From Spirogloea muscicola (Eukaryota; Streptophyta; Zygnematophyceae; Spirogloeales; Spirogloeaceae): 39,056 bases of DNA. The stretch is from NCBI GenBank assembly GCA_009602725.1, contig WELB01000160.1, positions 170,320-209,375 of the forward strand, given 5' to 3'. Of the stretch, positions 19,615-30,663 are shown in pieces (position 1 is the stretch's first letter; each line of letters starts with the position of its first letter). A program made the translations under genes and the position numbers. A model generated the notes under the pieces. That model was not told where the DNA came from, made no database searches, and saw only the letters and a list, made by a program, of their open reading frames with translations.

Positions 19615-20039
19615 GGCCCCGCTGGGAGCAGCTGCCACAAACGCCGCTGTTGGGTCCACTGCTGCTTTGGCGACCCCCACTGGCACAGGTGCCCTTACCA
19701 CCTTGGAGGACAGTGTCTTAAAGACTCGTTCCAGAGCTGTGGCTATTGCAGCCAGCGTGCTGTTTTGAGTTCCCGGGTGCGATGAACGACGGGGATGTAA
19801 GCGCAGGTGTGGAGCAAGAGGTTGGAGACAGGAAGTGGGCAGGCAGGAGTTGGGCAGAGCTCACGAGTGTGTGAGCGTAAGTAGCGAGGCAGAGCGAAAG
19901 GTGGCGAGAGGCTGAAAAGGAAAGCGGCGAGGCTGAAGTGGTGGTGAGAAGGGGAGTGGGTGAATGAAGTCGGCAGGGGAGGAAGACAGGCGGGACACAA
20001 ACACGACTGATTTGCAGGGGCGGGAGGGAGGGTAGGCGN

Positions 20040-20098
<59 letters not shown>

Positions 20099-20369
20099 AA
20101 GGGAAGAAGTTGCGGGCCGAAGAGGGAGGTTGGGGGGTAGACAGCGGCGGGCGCGGCGCGGGAGGGGGCGCCGACTTGAACGATTGAATGAGGAGCTCGG
20201 TGGGGAGGAGGAAGGGGGGGGGAGTGCGCCGCGACTGACTGGGGTGGGGCGCGAGGAGGGAGGAGGGCCGCCGCAACGGCAACAAAGCGCGAAAGGTGGA
20301 AAGAAGGGCGGCCAGCTCCCCACCTATTGAAATTGTTCACTTCTCTTTTCTGGCCCCCTTCGAATTTCA
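19615..20369. other. 5' region of the methyltransferase gene with (AG)26 microsatellite
   Basis: The upstream flank of the minus-strand methyltransferase gene. It contains 26 AG units at 20041-20092, preceded by a single N at 20039 that marks an uncertain repeat length. Beside it are purine-rich sequence (20100-20300) and a G8 run near 20217. In gene orientation this is a (CT)n tract about 430 bp before the ATG. No coding exon was recognised. Confidence 0.8.
20041..20092. repeat. (AG)26 dinucleotide microsatellite
   Basis: Perfect AG repeat of 52 bp, interrupted at its left edge by one ambiguous base. Confidence 0.97.
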
Positions 20370-20580
20370 TGCATTCTTTTTCGGGGGCTAACAGCCCCAC
20401 GGCCACCGCCCTCTCCTGAAGCGACCTTTATGGGCTGACTTGTGGTTACTGAGCGGGTCAGGTGATTAGAAGAAAGGGCTCGCCCATTGAGGATAGGGAT
20501 TTGCATTTGTCAATGTGCTTGCCGCTGTACTTGGCCACTCAGGCCCTCCGTCACACAAAACACACTCCAGAGAGTCGAGT
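20370..20580. repeat. fragments of LINE termini and tails
   Basis: The plus strand has a second-type hairpin (GGGGGCTAACAGCCCC, about 20383-20398) and then DLYGLTCGY-stop at 20423-20452, followed by GAGCGGGTCAGG. A minus-strand tail (GGGCTCGCCCATTGAGGATAGG) is at 20477-20498. It is followed by ATTTGTCAATGTGCTTGCC to TTGGCCA, the UTR sequence that also forms the arms of the 4240-4464 hairpin. Confidence 0.75.
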
Positions 20581-20682
20581 GGCGGGAGCCCGTCGCGGTC
20601 AACGCCCAGTGGAACGGGGCGGGACGCGCCGCCGCCGCCGCCGGGTTCAAACATCATCGGCCGCTAGACGGCTTCCGTCTTT

Positions 20683-21115
20683 GAAGAAAGTGCTCGCCCA
20701 TTGAGGATAAAGGATAGGGGCTGGAAAAGCCCCTATCCTCGCCACGCCATCGCCCGTCACCTCCATGGGGAGCAGGTGGTCTTTCCCTGCAGCCGGGTCG
20801 CTAGCGCAGGTGTACCGGATGCGCTTGGCCGTCTCGCTGCAGCGGTCGATGTCCCGCGCGCTGCACCTGCGGGCCGGCAGAGCTCTCGCTGCTGCCTCTG
20901 GCTCTGGCCAGGGGACCCACTTCCAGGACCCTAGCCTCTCTGATTTGCGGCTGCTTAGCAGGGGTTACTGAGTGATTTGTAGCTGCTTTCTTTCTTTGTC
21001 TGCTTTGGTTTCTTAGCGCTTCCTCTGGCTTCCTCTGGCCCCCTTCTCGTTCTTCGTTCATTCTTTTTTGGGCTGGCTTGTCCAGCCCCTATCCTCAATG
21101 GGCGAGCCCTTTCTT
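20683..21115 (+). mobile_element. LINE C-terminus with inverted tail at its 5' side
   Basis: A minus-strand tail (20690-20725) forms a local hairpin with GGATAGGGGCTGGAAAAGCCCCTATCC. The following plus-strand element encodes SLAQVYRMRLAVSLQRSMS and GRALAAASGSGQG, ending DPSLSDLRLLSRGY-stop at 20971. Its 3' UTR contains a short internal duplication (CTTCCTCTGG twice), the hairpin at 21070-21088 and the CTATCCTCAATGGGCGAGC tail. The last ~187 bp are almost identical to the insert at 24955-25142. Confidence 0.82.
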
Positions 21116-21375
21116 CTTTTTCTTCCAGGAGCCTAGCGTCTCTGACCTGAGGCTGCTTAGCAGGGGAGTGATCCGTAGCTGCTTTATGTCTTTGTGTGCT
21201 TGTTTTTCTTAGCTGGAAAAGCCAGCACAAAAATGATGAACAGAGTACGAGAAGGGGGCCAGGGGAAGCGCTAAGAAAAACAAGCACACAAAGAAAGAAA
21301 GCAGCTACGCATCACTCAGTAACCCCTGCTAAGCAGCCGCAGATCCGAGATGCTAGGCTCCTGGAAGTGGGTCCC
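21115..21375. repeat. two LINE 3' ends joined as an inverted repeat
   Basis: A plus-strand copy (CAGGAGCCTAGCGTCTCTGA to GTGCTTGTTTTTCTTAGC, about 21127-21213) is joined directly to a minus-strand copy (CTGGAAAAGCCAGCAC to CTAGGCTCCTGGAAGTGGG, about 21214-21372). The plus copy lacks the stretch between TTCTTAGC and the hairpin, so the junction falls inside the 3' UTR. Confidence 0.85.
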
Positions 21376-21581
21376 CACTTCCGTTCTTTGCCCCCATTGG
21401 GAGAGCCACTTCTTCAGACGGCCCCCGACCAGCAGATGGCCAGGGCGAAGAGTTTTTGTCGGCCTGGAACACCTGCCCGTGGGGGCAGCTGCCCGGAGCC
21501 GGTGGGCAGGCCGGGCGAGCTGCCCGTCCAAATGAGCAACCGTAGACCAAACCCTAAACCTAGCCCTGGCCGCCTCTCCCC

Positions 21582-21582
<1 letters not shown>

Positions 21583-21614
<32 letters not shown>
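21583..21614. repeat. (GCC)n triplet repeat
   Basis: About ten perfect GCC triplets, 60 bp before the candidate start codon of the Mpv17-like gene. In this position it is probably 5' UTR or promoter. Confidence 0.95.
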
Positions 21615-21615
<1 letters not shown>

Positions 21616-21674
21616 AGTCGCCGGCTAGGCTGTGGGCTTGGCCCGCGAGTGCGAGACGGTCTGAGCGAAGCACC

Positions 21675-24048
21675 ATGGCGGCGCAAGTGGCGGCTGCGCT
21701 CTCCAGGCCCTTGCCTTTTGCGTCTTCCGGGCCGCTGCTCAAGCAGCAGGTGCTGCCTTGGCTCAGCCCCCGCTGCCCGTGCTCAGACTCGCCCCAACAT
21801 CGGTCTTGATGTAGTGCTTGGTCCTGGTCCTCCACGCTGCCCTCGCTTTTCCATAGCTCTAATTAGCTAAGCTGTCAGCGCTGTGGGCCGTTCATGCATT
21901 CTCTGCCAGACTCACTCGAAGCAGCCAAACACGTCATGAGCGAAAGCTGAGACATGCTCGCGTCTGCACAGTAGCTCGCCTTGTGACATGAACTTGGCTT
22001 TATGCCCGCCAGATGCACGCGTACCAAGGAGCTGTGGGACATGGCCCGACCTCCGGGAGAGGCGTCGGCGGGGCAGCAAAAACTGGTGCGGCCATATATG
22101 GCCCTTTCACAAATTGTTGCCCACAGCTCACGAAAAGGCTTTCGCATTTAGTGCATTGCTTCCGCTCTAATCAGAGTGGAATGACTGGCTTGCTATACCC
22201 CACTTTCTTGCCTCCCTGCTTTGCTCACAACCTGTGCATCCTTCAAGTTCGTCAAAGCATTAACCTTTGAGGGCAGCTCCAGATGCCTAATTCATGCATC
22301 CTGACTGTGCTCTACGCAGGAGTCGCAACGAGTCATCATTGGCCGCTGCAAAGCGACTCATTGAATGACAGCCAGAAAGCACTTGCTCCAAGATTAAACA
22401 TTTCACTGGAATCAGCCCGACAACAAAAGCGGAAGTCTATGGCGATACGGGTGGCAAATGATACCACTGGTGGCGGTGTGGGCGGTACCTTCCGAAGAGG
22501 AGGAGGTGGAGATGGAGGTGGAGGTGGGGGGAATGGAGATGGCGGTGGTGAAAGTGATGGAAGTAAACAAGCTGGTGGTGGCATTGCTGCTCTGTGGGCC
22601 AGGTACTGGACCTGGTACGGAGCTGATCAGCATTACAAATGTTGTGAATTCGATCCTGTGCTTGGCTCCCCTACGACACGATTTGAGCAGGTCAGAAGGG
22701 AGCTGGGTTCTTTCTTATCGTGTGTGCCTCGTCCAGCTATCAGGAGTGGCTTGTGAATGAGCCTGTCAAAGCAAAGGCAATCACTGCAGCACTTCTCAAC
22801 CTCCTGGGCGACTTACACTGCCAGGTACGCCAACCATAGATGGGAATAGGTGACATGTGTCTGTCAAATCGCCAAGACTGTGCTCAACTACTTGTCCGCA
22901 ATGCAACTCGAATGCCGTTTCTGTTGCTGGTAAGCCTATGAGGATCTCTGGACATTGTCTGACCTGTGCATGACCAGCATGATTATTGCAGATCTTTGTG
23001 GAGAGGTCAAAGCACGTGGACATCAAGCGCTCCAGCATAATTGCGCTGTTGGGGCTAGTCCTTGTTGGGCCGTCTCTGCATCTGTGGTGAGCACTGCTCC
23101 ACTATACCAGCTCCTGCTGCTGCTGATAAAGTACCCGAGGAACCGTGCTTCACAGAACCTCCAGGCCGTCTTGCAAATTGAGAGCCTTTCAAGTTGGCCC
23201 CAGGTATCAGACGCTGAGCAAGACTGTGACAGCGACCGGCACGTCTGGTGCTATCATTCGGCTTTTCTTGGACCAGGTAATGTCTGCGCTGCCGGATCAC
23301 AGGTCTTGCGTGAAGCATTTCTGGTGGCTCGTGCTTTGCACATAACGTGCTTTTCTCCTTGTTATCCAGCCGATGTTGCCCAAGTCAGAGTCATTCTGCA
23401 GCAGTCCCTTCATAAATACTGCCAGTATGAGGGCCTGACACATTGCGCTATGCTTCGTTCTCCATATTCCAGTTTGTGTTCTCCCCCGTATTCATTGCTG
23501 TCTTCTTCTCAGCACTGCTCACGCTTGAGGGCAAGCCAGACATTGTCATCCCCAAGTTGAAGCAGGTAGAGCTCGTCTCCGTTGCTTGTTTGCCAGCTCT
23601 GCAGCAAGAATGGATTAGCATCCTACCCTTAGTGGCAGTGGCAAATGACTTCCAAAAGCCTTGCTGGTTGCAGAAACAAAAGTTATTATTTAGTCCTAGA
23701 GAGGCTAAAGCCAGATACAGAAAATCAGATTTAGTCAACAGATGTTAGTGTGGTTGCAGGATTGGGCTTCAACTACAGTGGCCAATTGGAAGCTTTGGGT
23801 TCCCTTCCAATTTGTCAATTTCCGCCTGGTGCCCCTCCACTTACAGGTGAATGTAGCTATGCAAAGTCGCAAATCTGCTTGCTAGAAGGGCGGAACATTG
23901 TCGTCATGGCACGGCTATGCTGATGCTATCTACGTGCATCCACTGGCCTATGACGCTCGTGCTGCAGGTGGCCTTTGCAAACGTGGTCGCTTTGGCCTGG
24001 AACGTGTATCTCTCCTACGCCTCACACAAGATCATCCAACCAGCATGA
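21675..24048 (+). CDS. Mpv17/PMP22-family membrane protein, probably plastid type
   Basis: Small multi-pass membrane protein of the Mpv17/PMP22 family, thought to act in organelle inner-membrane transport or homeostasis. Exons resolved: 22320-22602, 22737-22824, 22992-23086, 23204-23276, 23473-23565, 23760-23846, 23968-24048, all in frame. Family landmarks in order: EWLVNEPVKAKAITAALLN, LLGDLHCQ, DIKRSSIIALLGLVLVGPSL, HLWYQTLSK, LFLDQFVFSPVFIAVFFSAL, LEGKPDI, ANWKLWVPFQFVNFRLVP, and the C-terminus VALAWNVYLSYASHKIIQPA. Four hydrophobic segments fit the family. Before the domain is a Gly/Asp-rich spacer (about 22470-22560), as in plant plastid members. The start at 21675 (CACCATGG context, MAAQVAAALSRPLPFASSGP) looks like a transit peptide, but its splice to the 22320 exon is not resolved. 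Confidence 0.87.
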
Positions 24049-24539
24049 AGCTTGCTCAACCGGATCCATTATATCCGAGTTGTCAGAGTAGCCAGCCATG
24101 GTGCAAGCTTGTTCAACTCAGGTCTAGGAAGGAAGTGAGTGCAGGAGCTTGTGAACGTCTGGACTGGTTTGTACTTCAAAACCAGCATGCTCTGGAGGGC
24201 CACTGGAGGGCTGCAGCCTCCCAAGCCACTGGATCTCCGGACCTTATGCCATGGTTTTCCTTCAAGTCATGGCTGACATAGCCCGACCAGACAGAGTATG
24301 GTGCTTTGCTAGTAAACAAGGGGCCAGCGCCATCCCTCCTCGTAAGCCCGCAAAAGTGAGCAGGTGAAAGCGGAACAGTGCTGCATTCTTCGCTGCTTTT
24401 AGGTCAAGCTGATGCTCGTTGTGATTAGTTGCATCAGAGGAGTAGCTCCTGATAACTCTCAGGTGATGACCCTGACGGTGCAAGGTTCTTGCGCACTCCA
24501 GTTGGCTTTCTCAGCCGCTTCCCCTCCTTTGGGACCTTG
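24049..24539. other. 3' flank of the Mpv17-like gene
   Basis: No coding sequence, RNA gene or repeat was recognised between the stop at 24046-24048 and the LINE tails that start near 24540. Confidence 0.6.
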
Positions 24540-24930
24540 TTCATCGTTTTGGGCTGGCCTCTCACAGCCTATTGCCTTACTTTAGAAGAGCTATTTCTAC
24601 TTTTGGAACGACCATCGCCCCATTGGAAGAGCTCCTTCTCCCTTCCACTGGTATCGACGTTGCTGTTGGTGCAACCAGAAATGTTGTCAACAAGACAACA
24701 GCTCTTCCAATACAAGGCAGGGGCTGTGGATGCCCAGAAAGAATGGACAATGTATGATATTCAATATTAGATGGCCGGATGTCCAGCAGCAACGTGCCGA
24801 CTTTGTGCCCAAGTGAGTAAGACGAAGCCTTTCACTTAAGGTAGTGGCTGCGAATGGTCAGCCCCAAAAGACAAGGTACGAAATTACAGCGGAGGGGAGC
24901 TTAGGAATCCCCGAGTTAGCAGCAGCAAGT
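24540..24930. repeat. cluster of second-type LINE tails, partly inverted
   Basis: A plus-strand tail (TTTTGGGCTGGCCTCTCACAG, about 24546-24570, then TTAGAAGAGCT) faces a minus-strand tail (GGGCATCCACAGCCCCTGCC, about 24722-24740, with AGCTCTTCC at 24690). A further minus-strand tail (GGGGCTGACCATTCGCAGCC) is at about 24846-24866, followed by the worn terminus YLLLLTRGF at about 24905-24932 on the minus strand. Confidence 0.7.
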
Positions 24931-24954
24931 ACTCATGGTCTCTCCAGGGACTAG

Positions 24955-25142
24955 AAAGGGCTCGCCCATTGAGGATAGGGGCTGGACAAGCCAGCCCAAA
25001 AAAGAATGAACAAAGAACGAGAAGGGGGCCAGAGGAAGCCAGAGGAAGCGCTAAGAAACCAAAGCAGACAAAGAAAGAAAGCAGCTACAAATCACTCAGT
25101 AACCCCTGCTAAGCAGCCGCAAATCAGAGAGGCTAGGGTCCT
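24955..25142 (-). mobile_element. young 5'-truncated LINE copy with 7-bp candidate TSD
   Basis: Reverse complement of the terminus and tail of the element at 20930-21112. By eye there is one difference in about 187 bp, and the diagnostic CTTCCTCTGG duplication is shared. It is flanked by GGACTAG at 24948-24954 and 25143-25149, a candidate target-site duplication. It starts at the codons just before SDLRLLSRGY and contains the hairpin at 24979-24997. Confidence 0.9.
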
Positions 25143-25149
25143 GGACTAG

Positions 25150-25626
25150 CGCTGACGTTCTTTGCAAGAATGCCGGTTACGCTCGCCTGCAGCTGCGCCG
25201 CTGCCGCCGCCGCCGCCGTCGCCGCCGCCCGCGGCTCACGCCGGCAAGCCCGGGGGCCACCAAAGACGCAATATTGGTGTCCGCAAGTCTCCAGTGCTGC
25301 ATTTCTCGACCGCTCGGTGTCATCCACCTACTGGCGTCCGAGCGCGTGCATGGTCAGCCGCCTGTCGCTTCGGAGGCTCCAGTCGAGGCACGGTGACACG
25401 CACAGCTGCCTGCACTCAGCGTCGTGACGCTGCGTAGGGCAGAGCCGCTGCGCTTGCAAAGCCGAGTATCTCAGGGCGAGCGACATGCAATGTCGGCGAA
25501 CTCTGGCGCGTGGTTGCCGCACTGCAGGGAGTCCATAGTACTCTGCCAATTCTGATACCGCAGATTTGCACCCCGGGCTGGCACCAGAGCGGCCGCAGTG
25601 CTAGAAGCCTAGAGACATGAGCGGGC
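25150..25626. other. upstream region of WAPL
   Basis: GC-rich at 25190-25260 with GCC/GCCGCC triplets. No conserved promoter motif could be identified with confidence. Open frames here overlap on both strands and lack family features. Confidence 0.6.
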
Positions 25627-28600
25627 ATGATCGTGAGGACGTACAAGCGACGGCGTGGCGGCTCTGAGTCGCAGGATCCATCGTCCCAGGAGTCGTACGG
25701 GGGGTCACAGGAGCTAGACGAGCCGGCAGACCAGCTGCCGGAAGCCAACGATCACCTGGAGGCCCTGTGGCGTGATCACGACAGCCAGAATGAGCTCATT
25801 AACTCAGAGCCGCTTAATGAGGATGAGTTTGCTTCACTCCTGCCATCGTCCTCGAGGCCGGCTCTCAACGAGAAGACAGGCCCACAGGAGGCAGGCTTGG
25901 ACCCCAGGCTCTCGCAAACCGTGACACGTACTGAGGACGCTGCAACAGGATCTACATTCAACGACAAGGGTAGCACCAAGAGAGGTGCAAGCGCAGAACT
26001 TGAGGTTGGCAGAGAGGCGCTATATTCATCGTGGCTTAGATCAATCAGCTCATTCACACAGCAACCAGGGCCTAGCAAGGAGAAAGTGGTGGAACCTGGT
26101 CGAAGAAGGGCCCTGGAAAGGACGGGCTCTAAGATGGCAACATTGATTGAAGCTCAAGAGTCAGGCGAGATTCTGGAGCATGTGGATGAGGCTACTTTTG
26201 CTCTTGGCGGTCTGAGGCTAGGCCAGCCTGTTCGCGTGGTGCGAGCAAGCCTTACGACGCTGGTACAAATTTGCGCATCAAGGAAGAGGAGAGAGATGCT
26301 GCAGAAACACAAGTAGGTAACCATCGTTCTGTTGCAGTGCAAGCTTCTGCTGGCTGCCATGTCGAAGCAAACCACCTTGTCGTCTCTTCTTGTACTTTGA
26401 CTGACGTGTGTCTGTCTGGACAGCTTGGGGAGGCCTCTCCTCAAGGCCGTATTGCAGGTGCCTGCTGATGATCCTGGAGTATCCATGGCGGCAGCAGCAA
26501 TCCTGCTCCTGTTGGCAAGTGATGTAAGTCAAGACATGCAAGCATGTGCTCCTGCAACATACTTCAGGACTAACTTCGTCTATGCAGCAGTAATCCGTTA
26601 AGGAAATGCGCAAGGATTCTATGCTGACGATCAGACCAGAATTTCAACTAACAATAGCCTGTCAGATGCTACAGTTTTGCGCTCGGCTTGTGTATGGGGT
26701 TAGCCCAACATTCATTAGGCATATTAGTTCTCCTCAAGTGAGCAAATAAGTCCTGACTGATGCAGAGCAGTGAGTGATCCGCAGGGACACAATGCAGACA
26801 TTTTGAGCTCTGAAGCATGCTTGACATACCTGCTCCGCCTTCTCCGCCCCCCAGCACTATCACATTCCCTATTTCAAGAAGGATTTGCTGAGGATGTTGC
26901 TAGCAAGCAGTTCATTGCAACTCTGAAAACTTACCTTTGTGCTCCTGAGGATTCGTCCAAGGGGGAAGGTGTAGTCAAAGATGGCACCAAAGTTGATACT
27001 CGAATAACGGCTACGGAGATTGTCGATGTCCGCTGGCTTGCCCTGAGAACGCTGGAGAGGACATGCACTGCAGCTGTTTTGTTTGAAGGTAAGTCCGTTT
27101 GAGAAGTGTAGGCTAGTGTACCTCACTCTGCTGTTTACTTCAATAAATTCGCTTGAATTTCTGCCACAGGTCTGCCAATGGCTACCTACAAGCAAAGCCT
27201 AGCTATTTCACACCCTTACCCTCAAGTGCTTATTCTAGCTGTCCTTGTTGATTGACAGATGACTTGCCGGGGTCATACAAGACGTCTCGTCAGATTAAGG
27301 AGCACTTACGAAACATGGGAGGACTTTCTAAAATCTGTGACCTGGCTTGGGGCGTCCTCATGAAGCTGCAGGTAGTGCGCATTGATCATTTTGTCCTAGG
27401 AAGGGCTGATGCATATGAGCATCAGACCTTGGCAATATTTCTCTCATTGTGGGGATTGTGGCTGCTCTTCTGAGTGGCTTGCTTCAGTACAAAGAGCTGT
27501 TCCTGCTTGTGCAGCAATGGATGGAAAGCCATATGGATTCTGCAAGTCTTAGTGGTGAAGAGAACATACAATGTGTATCTTTGTCTACAGATGTGAAGAC
27601 GCTCCTGAGTTGCATGCGGATCTTGGAAAATGTCAGTTTCTTCAGTCAAGCAAATCAGGTCAGCTCACAACCGGCAGAAGAGCATACTTTGGAAGCATGT
27701 GAGCTCAGTACTGCAGTTCAACCTTTTGTAGAAGTACTGATGCACTGGTGCTATGAACGAGCAAGCTGCTCAAATGATGGTCATTCTCTCTGTTGTGGCA
27801 GTTGCACCTCCTTGAACTGAAAGTGGGTGCCAGTAAGGCTGATGGCATCAACCAACCAGAGCTGTTCATTTCATTTCTCCTAAGTGTTATTGATTTCCTG
27901 AGACGTAAGCATGCTTGATGCTTGCCCCAAGTCCACTCGAACTGCTATGGCAGAGTATTCCATTGCTGCATCCAGCTTCTGCAGTCCAATCACTAATAAG
28001 CCATCATTGACATATGCCATGGTAATCATGCAGGAGCGAAGCATGTGCTCCAAGATTCTCCCGAGCTATCTTTCCACAAGGCAGCTTCTCAGGGTGGAGC
28101 CAAGAGAAGAGGCAGAGCAAACATTTTTCCACCAGTGGATGGCAATCATGCTTCACTTGCAACCTATTGCCAAGCTGCTTCTTTCCTGCAAGGAGGGGCA
28201 ATGGACATAAATGTAAAGAGCCCACCAGTCTGCTTGGGGCAAGATCCCCCATTGAGGGAGAGTGAGAAGAAATCAGCAAATAATGTGAAGTGTGAAGGCA
28301 CAAGAATAAGGACAGATGAATCAGAAGCTAAAGGTTTGTGGCTGCAGACTGCTTCGCTCCAAGGCTTGCCCAACAGGCAGTAGTCTATGTATGCATGCAA
28401 ATTGAATATAGATTAAGTCGTAGGCATGGGCATGACTGTTGATGGCCAGCATCATTAGATGCTTAGAGCAGATGCAGAGCCTGCTTAACATGCAGGTTGA
28501 GTCTGCAGCGAATGATGTGACCTTGTCTCTGTTCCATGATGTAGCAGGACATGGTAGAAGTGCACTAGCCAAGATTAAGGGAAATCTAGAGCCGAAGAGA

Positions 28601-30663
28601 GCACTTCTTCACGAGGATGATGCACCAGATGATCCATTTGCATTTGAAGAGGAATTTAATGCTGAAATTGAGCAGAGACGATTCTCAAGTGGCCTTGCTG
28701 ACTTCTCTGGACGAGTTGTGAGTGCGCAATCAACACCCCTGAGCAGGGAGAGTGAGCAAGACATGCACAAGCAGCGTGACAAGCAGGAGGACAAGGTGCT
28801 CTCGTCCTCGATTCTACTAGAATCTGGAGAACACCGTGTGTTTGTGAAGCAAGCTGCACCGGCAGGCTTGTCACGTGGAAGCTCAAGACAAACATTTCTA
28901 GAGCATGATGCAGGCAATGTGTCTAAAACTGTATTTGAATGTAAAGACGAGCGAAGCAAGGAAGTCACACTTGTGGGAGAGTGCTTGGTGGCTGCAATCA
29001 AGGTGATGCTCTTTATGTCTCTGAAGCATCTGTACCAGCAACACTGTTCTTCTAGAACTACTACTAGAAAGCCACGACTAAGGGCTGTGAAGCTTAGAAA
29101 CTTCTAGAAACCATAATTGGTTCTACTTCACATGACCTTTGTCCATTGGTTGCGGGCTTGAGAAAGGTGCATTGCCGTCTTCATGCTATGTTTAGCATAT
29201 GAGCAATTTGTCTCTACCAGTGCATGAACTCACATTCAAGTATGGTCCTCTGTGGCTAGGTCCTCATGAACCTGACGAATGAGACGAGCCTGGGGACAGG
29301 CCAGGTGGCAGCCTGTGGAGGGCTTGTTGTTCTTTCTTCCCTTATCTTGAGCTGCTATTGCTCATGCTTCTGCAACCAAGGAAGGCGGCTCGCTGAGATC
29401 GAAAGAAGAGGGGCAAACAGCAAGGCTTCAGTGTCAACCTGCCATGCTTGTAACAAGTTTGAGGAAGTGGATTTGCTGGTGGTCTGCCTTGGAGCACTCG
29501 TCAATCTTGTGGAAAAGGATGAAGTCAACAGGTCCACCCTGTCCTCACTGCCATCGTCCTACTTGTACTTGGCAGCCAACAGCACTGTGTTCTCATGCCG
29601 GAGTACATGTCTTGCTACCACACAGAGAAAGTCTGGCGAGCATGGAAGTACCAGCACCAGACAATGGCAAATGGCATGACCATGGAGAACGCTCAAGCGT
29701 GGAGCTTCTGTCATTTCTTTGTGACCTCTTCCTTAGCAAGCAGAGAGCCAGAGATGCTGCACAAGCAGTCGACGAATCAGAATTGCAGGTCAGTCTGTGG
29801 GCCAGGGCAGTCATGCAGAGGGTTCGTAGCACTATGTAATTTGTTGATGAAGCCCAGTTGAAGTGCTAGCTTATAGCTGCCGTATGCCCTCAATCCAAGC
29901 ATTCCTTGATGAAGCGGCAAATGTACATCTCACTTCCGGTATTCAACTTTGTTCCCAACCTGTCAAGAGAGTCCGGGTAGCATAGATTGACATGGGCCCT
30001 CATTGATACCCCGAGCTTGAGACGGCGGGCACCGATGGGTCTCAGCTGGGTGCTGAAGAGCAGTACCAAGAGGGCAAACGTGAAGCCGAGGACATGATTG
30101 TTGAGTCCTACACAGCCCTCCTGCTTGCTCTGCTTTCAAAGGCCAGGTATCACCTTATCGTTCACTATGCTCCTGCAAATTTCCAGCAGCAGAGATGACT
30201 GTCATTGTATCCCTGCTCCATATAGCTTCTGTCAGTCCTTTGCTACTCATTATCTTTTTCAAAAGTTGGAGAGTTATCGTATTTGTATCAACAATGTCTT
30301 GCTCATAGCTAGGTGGAATACGTGAAGTTGATACTGCAGCTTCCGAAATATCACTTCTACTTTACTCTTTTGTCTGGCCCACACGGAGCAGCCGGGTGGC
30401 AAGGACCAAGATGAGCAGCCTGCTGCCGGGTGGCAACCTGAGCAGCCTGGCACCTGTTGTGGAGCGCTTCATGGTCAGCCCTGATCCCGCTACCCGTGGC
30501 TGCTCGCAAGATGCTCAGGAGACAATGAATTTGAGCTGAGATGGCGCTGACATGATTGTGATGGCAGTGCTTCCATGTGGAGCTGAGGACAGTGACGGGC
30601 AACTCCAAGGACCTCCTGCAGGAGCTGGTGGCCGCTTGCCGAGGCTCAGCGAGCCAGAGCTGA
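25627..30663 (+). CDS. WAPL: WAPL, cohesin release factor
   Basis: WAPL removes cohesin from chromatin by opening the ring together with PDS5; nuclear. Thirteen exons: 25627-26312, 26424-26523, 26785-27088, 27259-27371, 27488-27658, 27802-27904, 28034-28333, 28509-29002, 29260-29531, 29626-29788, 30046-30146, 30392-30473, 30568-30663. The total is 2,985 nt, 994 residues, every junction in phase. The start MIVRTYKRRRG matches plant WAPL. The WAPL domain begins LIEAQESGEILEHVDEATFA, then LGRPLLKAVLQVPADD, HLRNMGGLSKICDL, CMRILENVSFFSQANQ, DDPFAFEEEF, CLVAAIKVLMNLTNETS, LLVVCLGALVNLVEKDEVNR, VELLSFLCDLFLSKQ, AEDMIVESYTALLLALLS and a final ERFMCFHVELRTVTGNSKDL. The acceptor of exon 12 could shift by a few bases. 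It converges with the TFIIIC gene. Confidence 0.95.

Noticed and set aside
20130-20330. Open frames through the purine-rich stretch beside the AG repeat
   Set aside because: Low-complexity Gly/Arg/Glu composition without conserved features.
21196-21870. Plus-strand open frame of 224 codons
   Set aside because: It runs through an inverted LINE tail, a GCC repeat and the candidate Mpv17 first exon in another frame; no family features.
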